From assembly GCA_900546915.1 (NCBI GenBank), contig UREY01000019.1:1-42328 (forward strand): a DNA stretch of 42,328 bases, given 5' to 3'. A program made the position numbers and the translations under genes. Within the stretch, counting starts at the first letter, position 1. Every line of letters begins with the position of its first letter. This document shows positions 35,087-42,328 of the stretch, in pieces. Source of the DNA: an uncultured Eubacteriales bacterium (GTDB lineage Bacteria; Bacillota; Clostridia; Oscillospirales; Oscillospiraceae). Below the pieces are notes generated by a model. It did no database searches. It saw nothing but the letters and a program-made list of their open reading frames with translations, and was not told the DNA's origin.

Positions 35087-35128
35087 GGTCGCTGCAGATT
35101 GCAACTCTGCAGCGGCCTTTTTTCTCTT
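35087..35128 (+). terminator. Strong terminator of the FtsX/MacB-type ABC operon
   Basis: GGTCGCTGCAGA (35087-35098) pairs with TCTGCAGCGGCC (35106-35117), with one G-U pair, followed by TTTTTTCTCTTTC. Confidence 0.9.
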
Positions 35129-35451
35129 TCTTCCATCGCCATGCAGGTTTCTGCGTAAAAACAGTCTGCGGCCGGTTGGCGGAGACCGGCGGCCCGATGG
35201 GTTTGCCGGGGCTTTTATTACGGCCGGTCAACAGCAGGCTATTTTCAGCCGCAGGCAGCACAATTTTCCCTTCCGGTGGATACATTGGGAATAAGGAGCC
35301 AGGGTGGGTTCTGCAGATTGCGCTCAGAACGCACAAATGCCGCACAGGCGGCCTTCGGACCGGCAACCTGTACGGCAGGCAAAAGAAGCCGGCCGGAATT
35401 CTGTGTACGGAACCCGGGACTCCTGCTTTCCAAACAAAGGGGCTGATGCAT
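35129..35451 (+). promoter_or_regulatory. Long structured region upstream of feoA, candidate regulatory leader
   Basis: About 320 bp without a supportable gene. Mutually exclusive stems are visible: GCCGGT (35171-35176) can pair with ACCGGC (35185-35190), while GACCGGC (35184-35190) can pair instead with GCCGGTC (35223-35229). Nearer feoA there is a GTTCTG/CAGAAC stem around 35318-35340 and a longer hairpin in which TGCCG and ACAGG (35338-35348) pair with CCTGT and CGGCA (about 35367-35378). No clear promoter, Fur box or U-run was found. NiCo-type riboswitches respond to Fe(II) in some gut Firmicutes, but I cannot confirm that consensus here. Confidence 0.4.
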
Positions 35452-35700
35452 ATGAACGATGTACAGGTCCCCCTGAACTGTCTGCGCACCGGACAGAAAG
35501 GGACTGTATTGCAAATAGATCTTTCCGGGGCTCTGGAACAGCGTCTGACGGATTTGGGCCTGGTGGAAGGGACCCAGGTAGCCTGCCGGATGACGGCGCC
35601 ACCTGGAGATCCGTTGGCCTTTGAGCTGCGCGGCGCCGTCATCGCCCTGCGTGCTTCCGATGCCAAACACATCCTGTGCAGACTGGAGGGAGGAGGTTGA
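35452..35700 (+). CDS. feoA: FeoA, ferrous iron transport accessory protein
   Basis: An 82-residue SH3-like protein with the FeoA pattern (PLNCLRTGQKGTVLQID, LEQRLTDLGLVEGTQVACR, APPGDPLAFELRGAVIALRASDAKHI). It supports Fe2+ uptake by FeoB. ATG at 35452 is preferred (AAGGGG 9 nt upstream); an ATG six bases earlier is too close. The stop overlaps the likely feoB start. Confidence 0.93.
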   Translation: MNDVQVPLNCLRTGQKGTVLQIDLSGALEQRLTDLGLVEGTQVACRMTAPPGDPLAFELRGAVIALRASDAKHILCRLEGGG

Positions 35701-37541
35701 ACGGCATTTTAAAGAAGCACGGTTCCCAGGACCGGATCATCGCCTTGGCCGGGAACCCCAACGTCGGGAAAAGTACGGTATTCAACAGCCTCACCGGCAT
35801 GAATCAACATACAGGCAATTGGCCGGGCAAAACCGTCAGTCTGGCCAGCGGCCGGATGCGGTACGGCGGAAATCCGTACATTTTGGTAGACCTTCCCGGC
35901 ACCTATTCCCTGAACAGCCGCTCCAGGGAAGAAGAGGTCGCTGAGGAATTCATTCAATCCGGTCAGGCAGACTGCGTGGTTGTGGTTTGCGACGGAACCA
36001 GTCTGGAGCGAAACCTCATTTTAGCCTTGCAGGTCTTGCAGCGTCAATCCCAGGCTGTGGTATGCGTAAACCTCATGGACGAAGCAGAACGCAGCTGCAT
36101 TCAAATCGACTGCCCTGCCCTGGAGGCGGCCTTGGGCGTTCCAGTCGTCGCCACAGCCGCCGGGCAAGGCAGAGGTATGGCGCAGCTGCGAAGCGCCATC
36201 GAGCAAGTATCCTCCGGACGCAGAATCTGCACCCCGCACCGGCTTCCGCCGGATTATACCCCCCGGGACCTGGTGGCTCGGGCCGAGGCTGTGGCAAAAC
36301 AGGTTGTCCTACGGGGAGAGAGCCGCTATCAAAAGCGGCAGCTCCAGCTGGACCGGCTCCTCACCAGCCGCCTGACGGGCCTGCCGGTGATGCTGGCGCT
36401 GCTGCTTTTGGTGGTTTGGCTGACGATTTCCGGGGCCAATTATCCATCCCGGCTTTTGCAAAGCCTGTTCGACCAAGGCTACCTCTGGCTGCACGGGCTT
36501 TTCACTGCCTGGGAACTTCCCTGGTACCTGTCCGGCCCTCTGTTAGACGGCATCTACGCCACAGCTGCCCGGGTGATCTCCGTCATGCTGCCGCCCATGG
36601 CCATTTTCTTTCCGCTGTTCACGCTTCTGGAGGACGTGGGATATTTGCCCCGGGCCGCCTTTCTCCTGGACCACGGCCTATCCCGCTGCGGCGCCTGCGG
36701 CAAACAAGCGCTGACTATGTGTATGGGTCTGGGCTGCAACGCCGCCGGGGTCACCGGCTGCCGGATCATCGACTCCCCCCGGGAGCGGCTGATCGCCATC
36801 CTCACCAACGCCTTTCTTCCCTGCAACGGACGGTTTCCCAGCCTGATTCTACTGGGTGCCATTTTCTTTGGGGCAGGCGGCTTGACCGGCGCTCTGCTGG
36901 TCACCGGCCTCATCGCCCTGGGAGCAGGCGCATCCATGGCGGCCTCCTGGCTGTTAAACCGGACTGTTCTGCGCGGAGAGAGCAGCGCCCTCATTCTGGA
37001 GATGCCGCCCTTTCGCAAACCCAGAATCGGGCAGGTGATTGTTCGCTCCCTGCTGGACCGGACTCTTTTTGTAGCCGGCCGTGCTGTAGCCGTGGCAGCT
37101 CCGGCAGGACTCCTGCTCTGGTTCTGCGGCAATTTGGGCTGGAATGAAAGAAGTCTTCTGGTGCATTTGGCGGATTTTCTGCAGCCGGCAGGCCTGCTGC
37201 TGGGAATGAACGGCGGGATACTGCTCAGTTTTCTCCTGGCTATTCCGGCCAATGAGCTGGTGATGCCCGTCCTTCTCATGATTCTCACCGGCGGAACCGC
37301 TCTAGGGGCAGAGCTCTCTGCCGGGGCGACCAAGGAGCTTCTCCTGGCCGCCGGTTGGACCTGGCAAACCGCCCTGTGCGTCATGGTCTTCATCATCTTC
37401 CACTGGCCGTGCAGCACCACGCTGATTACCATTCAAAAAGAAACCGGCCGCCTCCGCTGGACCGCTCTGGCATTCTTGCTTCCCACAGCTTTCGGCGTCA
37501 TACTATGCATGGTCTTAAACCTACTTTTGCGGCTTGCTTAG
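35697..37541 (+). CDS. feoB: FeoB, ferrous iron transporter
   Basis: A 614-residue membrane protein that imports Fe2+, with an N-terminal G domain: G1 GNPNVGKS (about 19-26), G2/switch GNWPGKTVS, G3 DLPGTYSL, G4 NLMD. Two Gate domains follow in the membrane part, including MGLGCNAAGVTGCRIIDSPRER and NAFLPCNGRFPSLILLG. The start is probably TTG at 35697, which shares TTGA with the feoA stop and has GGAGGG 6 nt upstream; a GTG at 35676 is an alternative. No feoC follows. Converges with the ECF gene at only 12 bp. Confidence 0.93.
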   Translation: MNGILKKHGSQDRIIALAGNPNVGKSTVFNSLTGMNQHTGNWPGKTVSLASGRMRYGGNPYILVDLPGTYSLNSRSREEEVAEEFIQSGQADCVVVVCDGTSLERNLILALQVLQRQSQAVVCVNLMDEAERSCIQIDCPALEAALGVPVVATAAGQGRGMAQLRSAIEQVSSGRRICTPHRLPPDYTPRDLVARAEAVAKQVVLRGESRYQKRQLQLDRLLTSRLTGLPVMLALLLLVVWLTISGANYPSRLLQSLFDQGYLWLHGLFTAWELPWYLSGPLLDGIYATAARVISVMLPPMAIFFPLFTLLEDVGYLPRAAFLLDHGLSRCGACGKQALTMCMGLGCNAAGVTGCRIIDSPRERLIAILTNAFLPCNGRFPSLILLGAIFFGAGGLTGALLVTGLIALGAGASMAASWLLNRTVLRGESSALILEMPPFRKPRIGQVIVRSLLDRTLFVAGRAVAVAAPAGLLLWFCGNLGWNERSLLVHLADFLQPAGLLLGMNGGILLSFLLAIPANELVMPVLLMILTGGTALGAELSAGATKELLLAAGWTWQTALCVMVFIIFHWPCSTTLITIQKETGRLRWTALAFLLPTAFGVILCMVLNLLLRLA

Positions 37542-37553
37542 GGCCCTTGCCCT

Positions 37554-38348
37554 TCAGACAGCCGGTTTAATCAGGCCCGCGCGCTCCAGCGCAGGGCGAA
37601 GCGCCAGATAAAAGACGCTGGCGGCCGCCACAGCTACGATCGCGTTAACCAATGTTGTAACCGCTCCGATTTTGGCCCACGTGGCGGCTGCATCCTGTGG
37701 AACCCCCAGGACGTAAGTCTTGTAGAAATAACCGACCACCGGATCGGCCACCACGTTAAAGGCCATGCCGGCAGCTGCGGAAGCCACTGTGCCCCACATT
37801 CTTTTATGCCCCTGCTTCTCTTGATTTAAATGAAACGCCTTTTGGGCCACCAGGCCCACAATCAAGCCAATTCCCAGCTTCAGCAGAAAGGTCTTGGGCG
37901 CGCTGGTTACATAGCCGCTGGTCAAATCCGCAATGGTCATCCCCACGGCGCCCGCCATGCCGCCCCACAGACCGCCTAAAAACAGGGCAGCCAGGACACA
38001 AAAGACATTGCCCAAGTGAAAGGCCGTCTTTTCCGCTCCCACAGGGATATCAATTTTGAAAAGAGCAAAGCCAATGTAGCACAACGCTGCAAACACCGAA
38101 GCCTGCGCCAGGGTGCGGACATCCGTCTTCCGGATCTCCGGGCCCCTCCGGACCCGGTGCAGGCCGGCTGCGCACAGCACCAGTCCCACCAGCGCTGCAA
38201 TCAAACTCAGGGCGTACAGCAGCTCCCGGGATTGCCGGGCGCCCTCTGCAATGGCGCTGCCGCGAACCAATACGCTGCAAACCGTCCCCATTGCCAGCAA
38301 AAGGAAGCCTGTACCCGCTAAAATAGAGCCAGAACGTTTGGTCTTCAT
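37554..38348 (-). CDS. ECF transporter S component
   Basis: A 264-residue integral membrane protein. After two N-terminal helices (about 10-65) comes the substrate-binding fold with LAQASVFAALCYIGFALFKIDIP, AFHLGNVFCVLAALFLGGLWGGMAGAVGMTIADL and KTFLLKLGIGLIVGLVAQ, typical of the energy-coupling-factor S subunits (DUF1393/riboflavin-transporter-like). The vitamin is not predictable: no riboswitch precedes it, the leader being under 35 nt. The shared EcfAA'T module is not in the window. ATG at 38348 has GGAGG 8 nt upstream. Confidence 0.8.
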   Translation of the reverse strand: MKTKRSGSILAGTGFLLLAMGTVCSVLVRGSAIAEGARQSRELLYALSLIAALVGLVLCAAGLHRVRRGPEIRKTDVRTLAQASVFAALCYIGFALFKIDIPVGAEKTAFHLGNVFCVLAALFLGGLWGGMAGAVGMTIADLTSGYVTSAPKTFLLKLGIGLIVGLVAQKAFHLNQEKQGHKRMWGTVASAAAGMAFNVVADPVVGYFYKTYVLGVPQDAAATWAKIGAVTTLVNAIVAVAAASVFYLALRPALERAGLIKPAV

Positions 38349-38381
38349 AAAGTTTACCTCCCAGTTACAAATTCCGGCTCT

Positions 38382-38409
38382 ATTATAGCCCAAACTGGTC
38401 GGCTGAAAA
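38382..38409 (-). promoter_or_regulatory. Promoter of the ECF S-component gene
   Basis: Minus strand: -35 TTTTCA (38404-38409), 16-bp spacer, -10 TATAAT (38382-38387), about 33 nt before the start codon. Confidence 0.6.
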
Positions 38410-38468
38410 GTACCAATTTCTTTCCAATTCACCAGGCCAGATCCTCCCCTGCCCGTAAAGGCTTCGCC

Positions 38469-38497
38469 TTGCAAACGATTCCGGGACGTGTTATCAT
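38469..38497 (+). promoter_or_regulatory. Promoter of the YfcE phosphodiesterase gene
   Basis: -35 TTGCAA (38469-38474), 17-bp spacer, -10 TATCAT (38492-38497), 32 nt before the start codon. Confidence 0.65.
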
Positions 38498-38529
38498 ACA
38501 AGAAACATGAAAAAGCGAGGAATGCTACG

Positions 38530-39078
38530 ATGAAATTACTGATCGCGTCCGACATTCACGGCTCTGCCCTGTTTTGCCGCCGGCTTTTAGACCGGGTGGA
38601 GGCAGAAATGCCGGACAAGCTCTTGCTGCTGGGAGATCTTCTGTACCATGGTCCCCGCAATGATCTGCCCGAAGGGTACCGGCCCAAGGAGGTCATCACG
38701 ATGCTCTCCGGTCTGAAGGACCATATTCTGGCCGTCCGGGGCAACTGCGAGGCGGAAGTCGATCAAATGGTCCTGCCCTTTCCCTGCATGGCGGACTACG
38801 CTTTGCTTCAGCCGGAGCCAAACCTCACCCTCTACGCCACCCATGGCCATTTGTGGAATCCGGACCACCTGCCGCCCCTGGCTCCGGGAACCGTCTTCCT
38901 GTTTGGCCACACCCATATCAAAACCGTCCGCCAGGTCGATCAAATTTTGGCTTTGAACCCCGGCAGCGTCTCCATTCCCAAAGACGGCACGCACAGCTTT
39001 CTCATCTATGAGGCGGGAGAATTTATCTTCCAGACTCTGGACGGAGAAGTTCTGAACCGGGTCTCTTCCCCCATGTAA
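38530..39078 (+). CDS. yfcE: YfcE family phosphodiesterase
   Basis: A 182-residue calcineurin-like phosphodiesterase. Metal-binding blocks are SDIHGS (Asp8, His10), LLGDLLYHGPRN, RGNCEAEVD, ATHGHLW and FGHTHIK, followed by NPGSVSIPK. The GPRN after the second block and GNCEAEVD identify YfcE rather than the related YfcE/MJ0936 variants. Family enzymes hydrolyse model phosphodiesters; the natural substrate is unknown. GAGGA is 8 nt before the ATG. Confidence 0.93.
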   Translation: MKLLIASDIHGSALFCRRLLDRVEAEMPDKLLLLGDLLYHGPRNDLPEGYRPKEVITMLSGLKDHILAVRGNCEAEVDQMVLPFPCMADYALLQPEPNLTLYATHGHLWNPDHLPPLAPGTVFLFGHTHIKTVRQVDQILALNPGSVSIPKDGTHSFLIYEAGEFIFQTLDGEVLNRVSSPM

Positions 39079-39104
39079 ATCCCATACCCAATCCAAAAGC
39101 CGGC

Positions 39105-39155
39105 GACGGGCACATAACCCCGAGGTCGGGAGTTTAAGCCCTCCTCCCGCAACCA
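39105..39155 (+). pseudogene. Degenerate 3' half of an initiator-type tRNA-Met
   Basis: Positions 39105-39155 read like the anticodon arm, variable loop, T arm and acceptor end of a tRNA. A CAT anticodon is followed by AA; the stem keeps the GGG/CCC pairs of initiator tRNAs; a 5-nt variable loop AGGTC follows; the T loop is TTTAAGC; and the end is TCCCGCA-A-CCA with a genomic CCA. The distance from the anticodon to the end of CCA is exactly the canonical 43 nt. Position 33 is A instead of T, T-loop position 56 is T, and two T-stem or anticodon-stem pairs are broken. No D arm or 5' acceptor strand is present upstream. It is read as a non-functional remnant, perhaps of an integration site. Confidence 0.5.
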
Positions 39156-39160
39156 GAAAT

Positions 39161-39195
39161 GGGCCTGCTGCAAAACAGGAATTTGCAGCAGGCCC
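39161..39195. terminator. Perfect 14-bp hairpin downstream of yfcE
   Basis: GGGCCTGCTGCAAA (39161-39174) pairs perfectly with TTTGCAGCAGGCCC (39182-39195) around a 7-nt loop. It is followed by AGCTTTAC on the plus strand and CATTTCTGG on the minus strand, both weakly T-rich, so it may act in both directions between yfcE and the hdeD cassette. Confidence 0.55.
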
Positions 39196-39218
39196 AGCTT
39201 TACGCCAATTTTCGTTAC

Positions 39219-39287
39219 CGGCAGAGAATTAAGCCCGGACTTTGGAAAGCTTTTCACAATCCGGGCGTGCTTACGCAAGCTCTGCCG
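39219..39287. repeat. Nested inverted repeats
   Basis: CGGCAGAG (39219-39226) pairs with CTCTGCCG (39280-39287), and inside it GCCCGGA (39233-39239) pairs with TCCGGGC (39260-39266). The right outer arm can alternatively form a small hairpin with GGCAG just downstream (CTGCC-GTTTT-GGCAG). The remaining sequence to 39436 is AT-richer and shows no gene. This could be a small RNA, the end of a mobile element, or an untranslated tail of the hdeD transcript. Confidence 0.5.
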
Positions 39288-39436
39288 TTTTGGCAGGGCC
39301 TGAAGTCAGAATATCTATCTATACTATGCAGACTGTATTGCTTGTATGTGGGATGCGCCTTTTCACAGTTCTTCATCTGCTTCATTCACCGCTTTTTGCA
39401 ATAAAAATGCCCTTGAGAGGCGCGCTGCGCGGCATA

Positions 39437-39979
39437 TTACAACCGCCTCCCCACGCGGCTGACCGCCATCACAATTGCGTCGATACCCAGCAGGATCAGA
39501 TAAGCACTGGCAAAGTAGCGAATCGTCGTCAGCGTAAACACAGGGCTCATCAGCATCATACAGCCCAGAATCAGTCCGATGATGTTGACGGCCAGTGAGA
39601 AATAGTACAATCCATTTCCGGCTACCCAACGGATCTGATGCAGATTGGATAGCCGGGAGATGCAGTGGGCAATAAACCAGATGGGAAACAGGAGGGTCAG
39701 TACAAGAGTACCCACCTGGGGATGGACGATCAGCATAAGGCCGGACATGACGCTCAATATGCCGGAGATCAGCGACAGGATGGGACCAAACCCGGTGTGC
39801 CGTTCCACCTGAATGTACAGAATAATATCCGCAATGCCCATGATGATGGCAACAACACCATAGGCAAGCACCAGGACAGTGAGGGCATAGCCGGGTTTCG
39901 CAAAGGACAAGACTCCCAATATGATCAGCAGAATACCGATGGCCAGTTCAAGCCAGCCAAAAACAGAGCGATTTCTCAT
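39437..39979 (-). CDS. hdeD: HdeD/DUF308 family membrane protein
   Basis: A 180-residue protein made of six membrane helices in three pairs (for example WLELAIGILLIILGVLSF, VLAYGVVAIIMGIADIILY, YLILLGIDAIVMAVSRV), the DUF308 repeat seen in the acid-resistance protein HdeD. The molecular role is unknown. Its ATG overlaps the ftsH stop (ATGA), so it is made together with the protease; co-occurrence of HdeD and an extra FtsH is also known from stress-tolerance islands in Proteobacteria. Confidence 0.85.
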   Translation of the reverse strand: MRNRSVFGWLELAIGILLIILGVLSFAKPGYALTVLVLAYGVVAIIMGIADIILYIQVERHTGFGPILSLISGILSVMSGLMLIVHPQVGTLVLTLLFPIWFIAHCISRLSNLHQIRWVAGNGLYYFSLAVNIIGLILGCMMLMSPVFTLTTIRYFASAYLILLGIDAIVMAVSRVGRRL

Positions 39980-41802
39980 TGCTTTTCGCCTCCTGTCAAA
40001 ATCTCCATAAATTCATCGCCAGTGATGGTTTCTTTCTCATAAAGGAATTGAGCCAGTTCATCCAGCTTGGCGCGGTTATCCTCCAGAAGCTTTTTTGCCT
40101 TATCGTGCTGTTCCTTAACCAGCGCCACGACCTTCCGGTCGATCTCCTTCTGCGTATCCGGAGAACAGGTCAAGGCACTGTCGCCTCCCAGATACTGGTT
40201 ATGGACCGTCTCCATAGCCACCATGCCGAAGTCGTCGCTCATGCCGTAGCGGGTGATCATGGCACGAGCCAGCTTGGTGGCCTGTTCTATGTCGTTGGAC
40301 GCTCCGGTGGTGATGCGGCCAAAGACGACTTCCTCCGCAACCCGGCCGCCGGTATAGGTGGCGATCTTGTTTTCCAGCTCCTCTTTCGTCAACAGGTACT
40401 TATCCCCAGTATCCACCTGCATGGTGTAGCCCAGGGCGCCGGAGGTACGAGGGATGATCGTGATCTTCTGCACAGGAGCGGAATTGGTCTGCTTGGCCGC
40501 TACCAGAGCGTGTCCGATCTCATGGTAGGCAACCACCAGCTTTTCATCACTGGCGAGGATGGCATTTTTCTTCTGGTAGCCGGCGATGACCACCTCGATG
40601 CTTTCCTCCAAGTCAGCCTCGTTGACGATGGTACGTCCATTGCGCACAGCCCGAAGGGCGGCCTCGTTGATGATATTGGCCAGCTCCGCGCCGGAGGCCC
40701 CGGCGGCCATTCGGGCGATGGTGCGGAAGTCCACATCCTCCGCTGTTTTGATTTTCCTCGCATGGACCTTCAGGATGGCCTCCCGTCCCTGGAGATCGGG
40801 CAGCTCCACAGGAACCCGCCGGTCAAAGCGGCCGGGCCGGGTCAGAGCCGGATCAAGGGATTCGGGGCGGTTGGTGGCCGCCAGAATGATAACACCGGTG
40901 TTGCCCTCAAAGCCGTCCATCTCGGTGAGCAACTGGTTCAAGGTCTGCTCCCGCTCGTCGTTACCGCCCATATTACCGGAGTTGCGTTTCTGTCCAATGG
41001 CATCGATCTCATCAATGAATACGATGCACGGGGCTTTTTCTTTGGCTTGCTTAAACAGATCGCGCACCTTGGATGCGCCCATGCCGACGAACATCTCGAC
41101 AAACTCACTGCCTGCGATAGAAAAGAACGGAACATTAGCCTCGCCTGCCACAGCTTTAGCCAGCATCGTTTTACCGGTACCCGGAGGGCCGACAAGCAGC
41201 ACGCCCTTGGGCATAGACGCACCGGCTTCTGTGTATTTTTCCGGATTGTGCAGGTAGTCTACGATTTCCGCCAAGCTCTCCTTGGCCTCATCTTCTCCGG
41301 CCACATCGGAGAACTTTATCCCCTTTGTGGACTCGACATAAACTTTGGCATTGCTCTTTCCCATGCCAAAGGCCATGGCGTTTTTGCCCCCAGCTTGTTC
41401 CATCAGCTTTTTGCTCATATACTGGCCCAACCCAATGAAGATGAGCATAGGCAGTACGAAAGTCAGCAGAACACTCCACAGCGGAGAGACAGGTTCCTCA
41501 CTCACCCGTGCGAATTTCGCTCCGGAGTCATGGAGGCGCACCGTAAGAGTAGGGTCATCCATTGGTCCGGTCTTATAGACGGCAGTGCCATCTTTATTGG
41601 TGAAGAGGATCTGGTTGTCCTCCACCTGAACCACATCAATATTCCGCTCATCGATCATATCCATGAAAGTGCCATAGTCCACTTCCACAACCTGGTTGCG
41701 TGTGAGCAGAGGGGTAACGAGCAAATTGAACAGCAGAATGCACAGCAATACGATGCAATAGTAATAGATCAATGGTTTTTTAGGCGATTTTACTTCCTTC
41801 AT
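39976..41802 (-). CDS. ftsH: ATP-dependent zinc metalloprotease FtsH
   Basis: A 608-residue membrane AAA+ protease. Two membrane helices (about 12-33 and 108-127) flank a small external domain; Walker A GPPGTGKT is at 205-212, Walker [12 protein letters not shown] near 260-270, the second region of homology RPGRFDRRV at 322-330, and zinc motif HEIGH at 427-431. It ends shortly after the protease domain with no long tail. The genome context (an overlapping coiled-coil gene and hdeD, away from tilS/hpt) suggests a second FtsH rather than the housekeeping copy; this is inference. Start overlaps the upstream gene's stop (ATGA). Confidence 0.94.
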   Translation of the reverse strand: MKEVKSPKKPLIYYYCIVLLCILLFNLLVTPLLTRNQVVEVDYGTFMDMIDERNIDVVQVEDNQILFTNKDGTAVYKTGPMDDPTLTVRLHDSGAKFARVSEEPVSPLWSVLLTFVLPMLIFIGLGQYMSKKLMEQAGGKNAMAFGMGKSNAKVYVESTKGIKFSDVAGEDEAKESLAEIVDYLHNPEKYTEAGASMPKGVLLVGPPGTGKTMLAKAVAGEANVPFFSIAGSEFVEMFVGMGASKVRDLFKQAKEKAPCIVFIDEIDAIGQKRNSGNMGGNDEREQTLNQLLTEMDGFEGNTGVIILAATNRPESLDPALTRPGRFDRRVPVELPDLQGREAILKVHARKIKTAEDVDFRTIARMAAGASGAELANIINEAALRAVRNGRTIVNEADLEESIEVVIAGYQKKNAILASDEKLVVAYHEIGHALVAAKQTNSAPVQKITIIPRTSGALGYTMQVDTGDKYLLTKEELENKIATYTGGRVAEEVVFGRITTGASNDIEQATKLARAMITRYGMSDDFGMVAMETVHNQYLGGDSALTCSPDTQKEIDRKVVALVKEQHDKAKKLLEDNRAKLDELAQFLYEKETITGDEFMEILTGGEKQ

Positions 41803-42227
41803 GACGGTCTCCTTTCCTCCTGTTGCGGGAACTGGGCCTTAATGGCCTCCAGGGAGAACAGCAGCGCCCGGTTCGCGGCTTGCATGGCAAAATCCAGTGC
41901 ATACTCTGCCAATAGGATGTTTTCTTCTGCAGCGGCGTCTGGCTCCCCTGACATTTCCGCCAGTTGCTCCATATCAGCCTTGGACTTTTGTATGATTTGC
42001 TCGATTTCCTCATAGTTTTCCGCAAGTAAGGAAACCATTTTCGAATGGGAATACTTTAGTTTTTTTCGTAAAGCCAGTTCTGTTTCAGCGTATTCCCGGC
42101 TGATCGTCTCAATCTCCTGGCACAGTTGAGTATACTTGGCCGTCTCGCTTAGATGGATTCGGCAATGCAGTCTGCCAATCGTTTCATCCATCTCACATAG
42201 TTTCACGGTAAGAATCTCATGCGCCAT
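41799..42227 (-). CDS. Coiled-coil protein of unknown function encoded upstream of ftsH
   Basis: A 142-residue, soluble, strongly helical and charged protein. Residues about 8-90 show heptad-like spacing (ETISREYAETELALRKKLKY, ENYEEIEQIIQKSKADMEQL); the C-terminal third (ENILLAEYALDFAMQAANRALLFSLEAIKAQF) is an amphipathic helix. No family is recognised. Its stop overlaps the ftsH start and AAGGGGG lies 7 nt before the ATG, so it is probably the first gene of the cassette and may be an adaptor or substrate-level regulator of this FtsH; that role is a guess from position. Confidence 0.75.
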   Translation of the reverse strand: MAHEILTVKLCEMDETIGRLHCRIHLSETAKYTQLCQEIETISREYAETELALRKKLKYSHSKMVSLLAENYEEIEQIIQKSKADMEQLAEMSGEPDAAAEENILLAEYALDFAMQAANRALLFSLEAIKAQFPQQEERRPS

Positions 42228-42245
42228 ATCAGCGCCCCCTTTCTG

Positions 42246-42273
42246 CTTATAATTGTAGGCATCATCTTCTAAA
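42246..42273 (-). promoter_or_regulatory. Candidate promoter of the coiled coil-ftsH-hdeD cassette
   Basis: Minus strand: -35 TTTAGA (42268-42273), 16-bp spacer, -10 TATAAG (42246-42251), 19 nt before the start codon. A TTGACG further upstream (42280-42285) does not give a proper spacing. The window ends 100 bp upstream of the gene, so the cassette could also be part of a longer operon. Confidence 0.35.
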
Positions 42274-42328
42274 CGTAAGCGTCAAACCTACCACCGACTT
42301 GCGGAAGGCTCTCCAATATGAAACAATA

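Noticed and set aside
35328..35400. Firm call of a NiCo-type riboswitch before feoA
   Set aside because: GGCA and ACAGG-type segments are present, but I cannot match the full four-stem consensus by eye, so only a candidate leader is reported.
35176..35451. Upstream in-frame extension of feoA
   Set aside because: FeoA homology begins at the ATG at 35452, which has a ribosome binding site; the extension covers the structured leader and reads like translated non-coding DNA.
35987..37147. A 386-codon frame inside feoB
   Set aside because: It is the shifted frame of feoB, rich in Arg, Gly and Pro, with no domain.
39070..39155. Intact tRNA-Met gene
   Set aside because: The 5' acceptor strand and D arm are missing and several stem pairs and invariant loop bases are broken.
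39979..42015. A 678-codon open frame on the plus strand
   Set aside because: It is antisense to ftsH, whose complete set of motifs is on the minus strand; long antisense frames are common in GC-rich genes.
1..42328. CRISPR arrays, insertion sequences, rRNA
   Set aside because: No regularly spaced repeats, no transposase or Cas-like protein and no rRNA-like stretch were seen on either strand.

Overview
This window looks like a chromosomal segment of a GC-rich (well above 50% by eye), spore-forming member of the Clostridia, most likely the Oscillospiraceae/Ruminococcaceae group (Flavonifractor, Oscillibacter or Lawsonibacter-like). The reasons are the fused ispH-rpsA gene, the sporulation gene gerW next to a DUF2953 gene, the order tig-clpP-clpX-lon-engB, and strong GGAGG-type ribosome binding sites. 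The genus is inferred from gene content only.

Positions 271-24388 are almost all minus-strand housekeeping genes. Reading in the transcribed direction there are these units: a GNAT acetyltransferase; rplS with its own promoter and leader; a small membrane-protein gene; a block lepB-rbgA-rnhB-yraN-dipeptidase-(threonine synthase-like)-phosphoesterase; the proteostasis block tig-clpP-clpX-lon-engB, closed by a clear terminator; and a long block M50 protease-scpA-scpB-DUF2953-gerW-dacB-rluB-rpiR-HI0933 flavoprotein-cmk-ispH/rpsA-Dabb, started by a good promoter. Many neighbours are coupled by ATGA overlaps.

From 24546 to 39078 the strands alternate and the units are short: an NAD-dependent epimerase, a YgiQ radical SAM protein, a two-OB-fold SSB-like protein that overlaps an RluA-type pseudouridine synthase tail to tail, an ABC exporter, a three-gene MacB/FtsX-type ABC system that looks AT-richer than its surroundings, feoA-feoB behind a 0.4 kb structured leader, an ECF transporter S component and a YfcE phosphodiesterase.

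The right end (39079-42328) looks accessory. A degenerate 3' half of an initiator-type tRNA-Met lies at 39105-39155, followed by strong nested inverted repeats. Then comes a tightly overlapping minus-strand cassette: a coiled-coil protein, an additional-looking FtsH and an HdeD/DUF308 membrane protein. FtsH plus HdeD recalls the stress-tolerance islands of Proteobacteria.

The points most worth a second look are the threonine synthase-like protein that has lost its PLP lysine, the tRNA remnant beside the FtsH-HdeD cassette, the feoAB leader with mutually exclusive stems, and the hairpins in front of the permease operon. I found no CRISPR array, insertion sequence, rRNA or intact tRNA gene.
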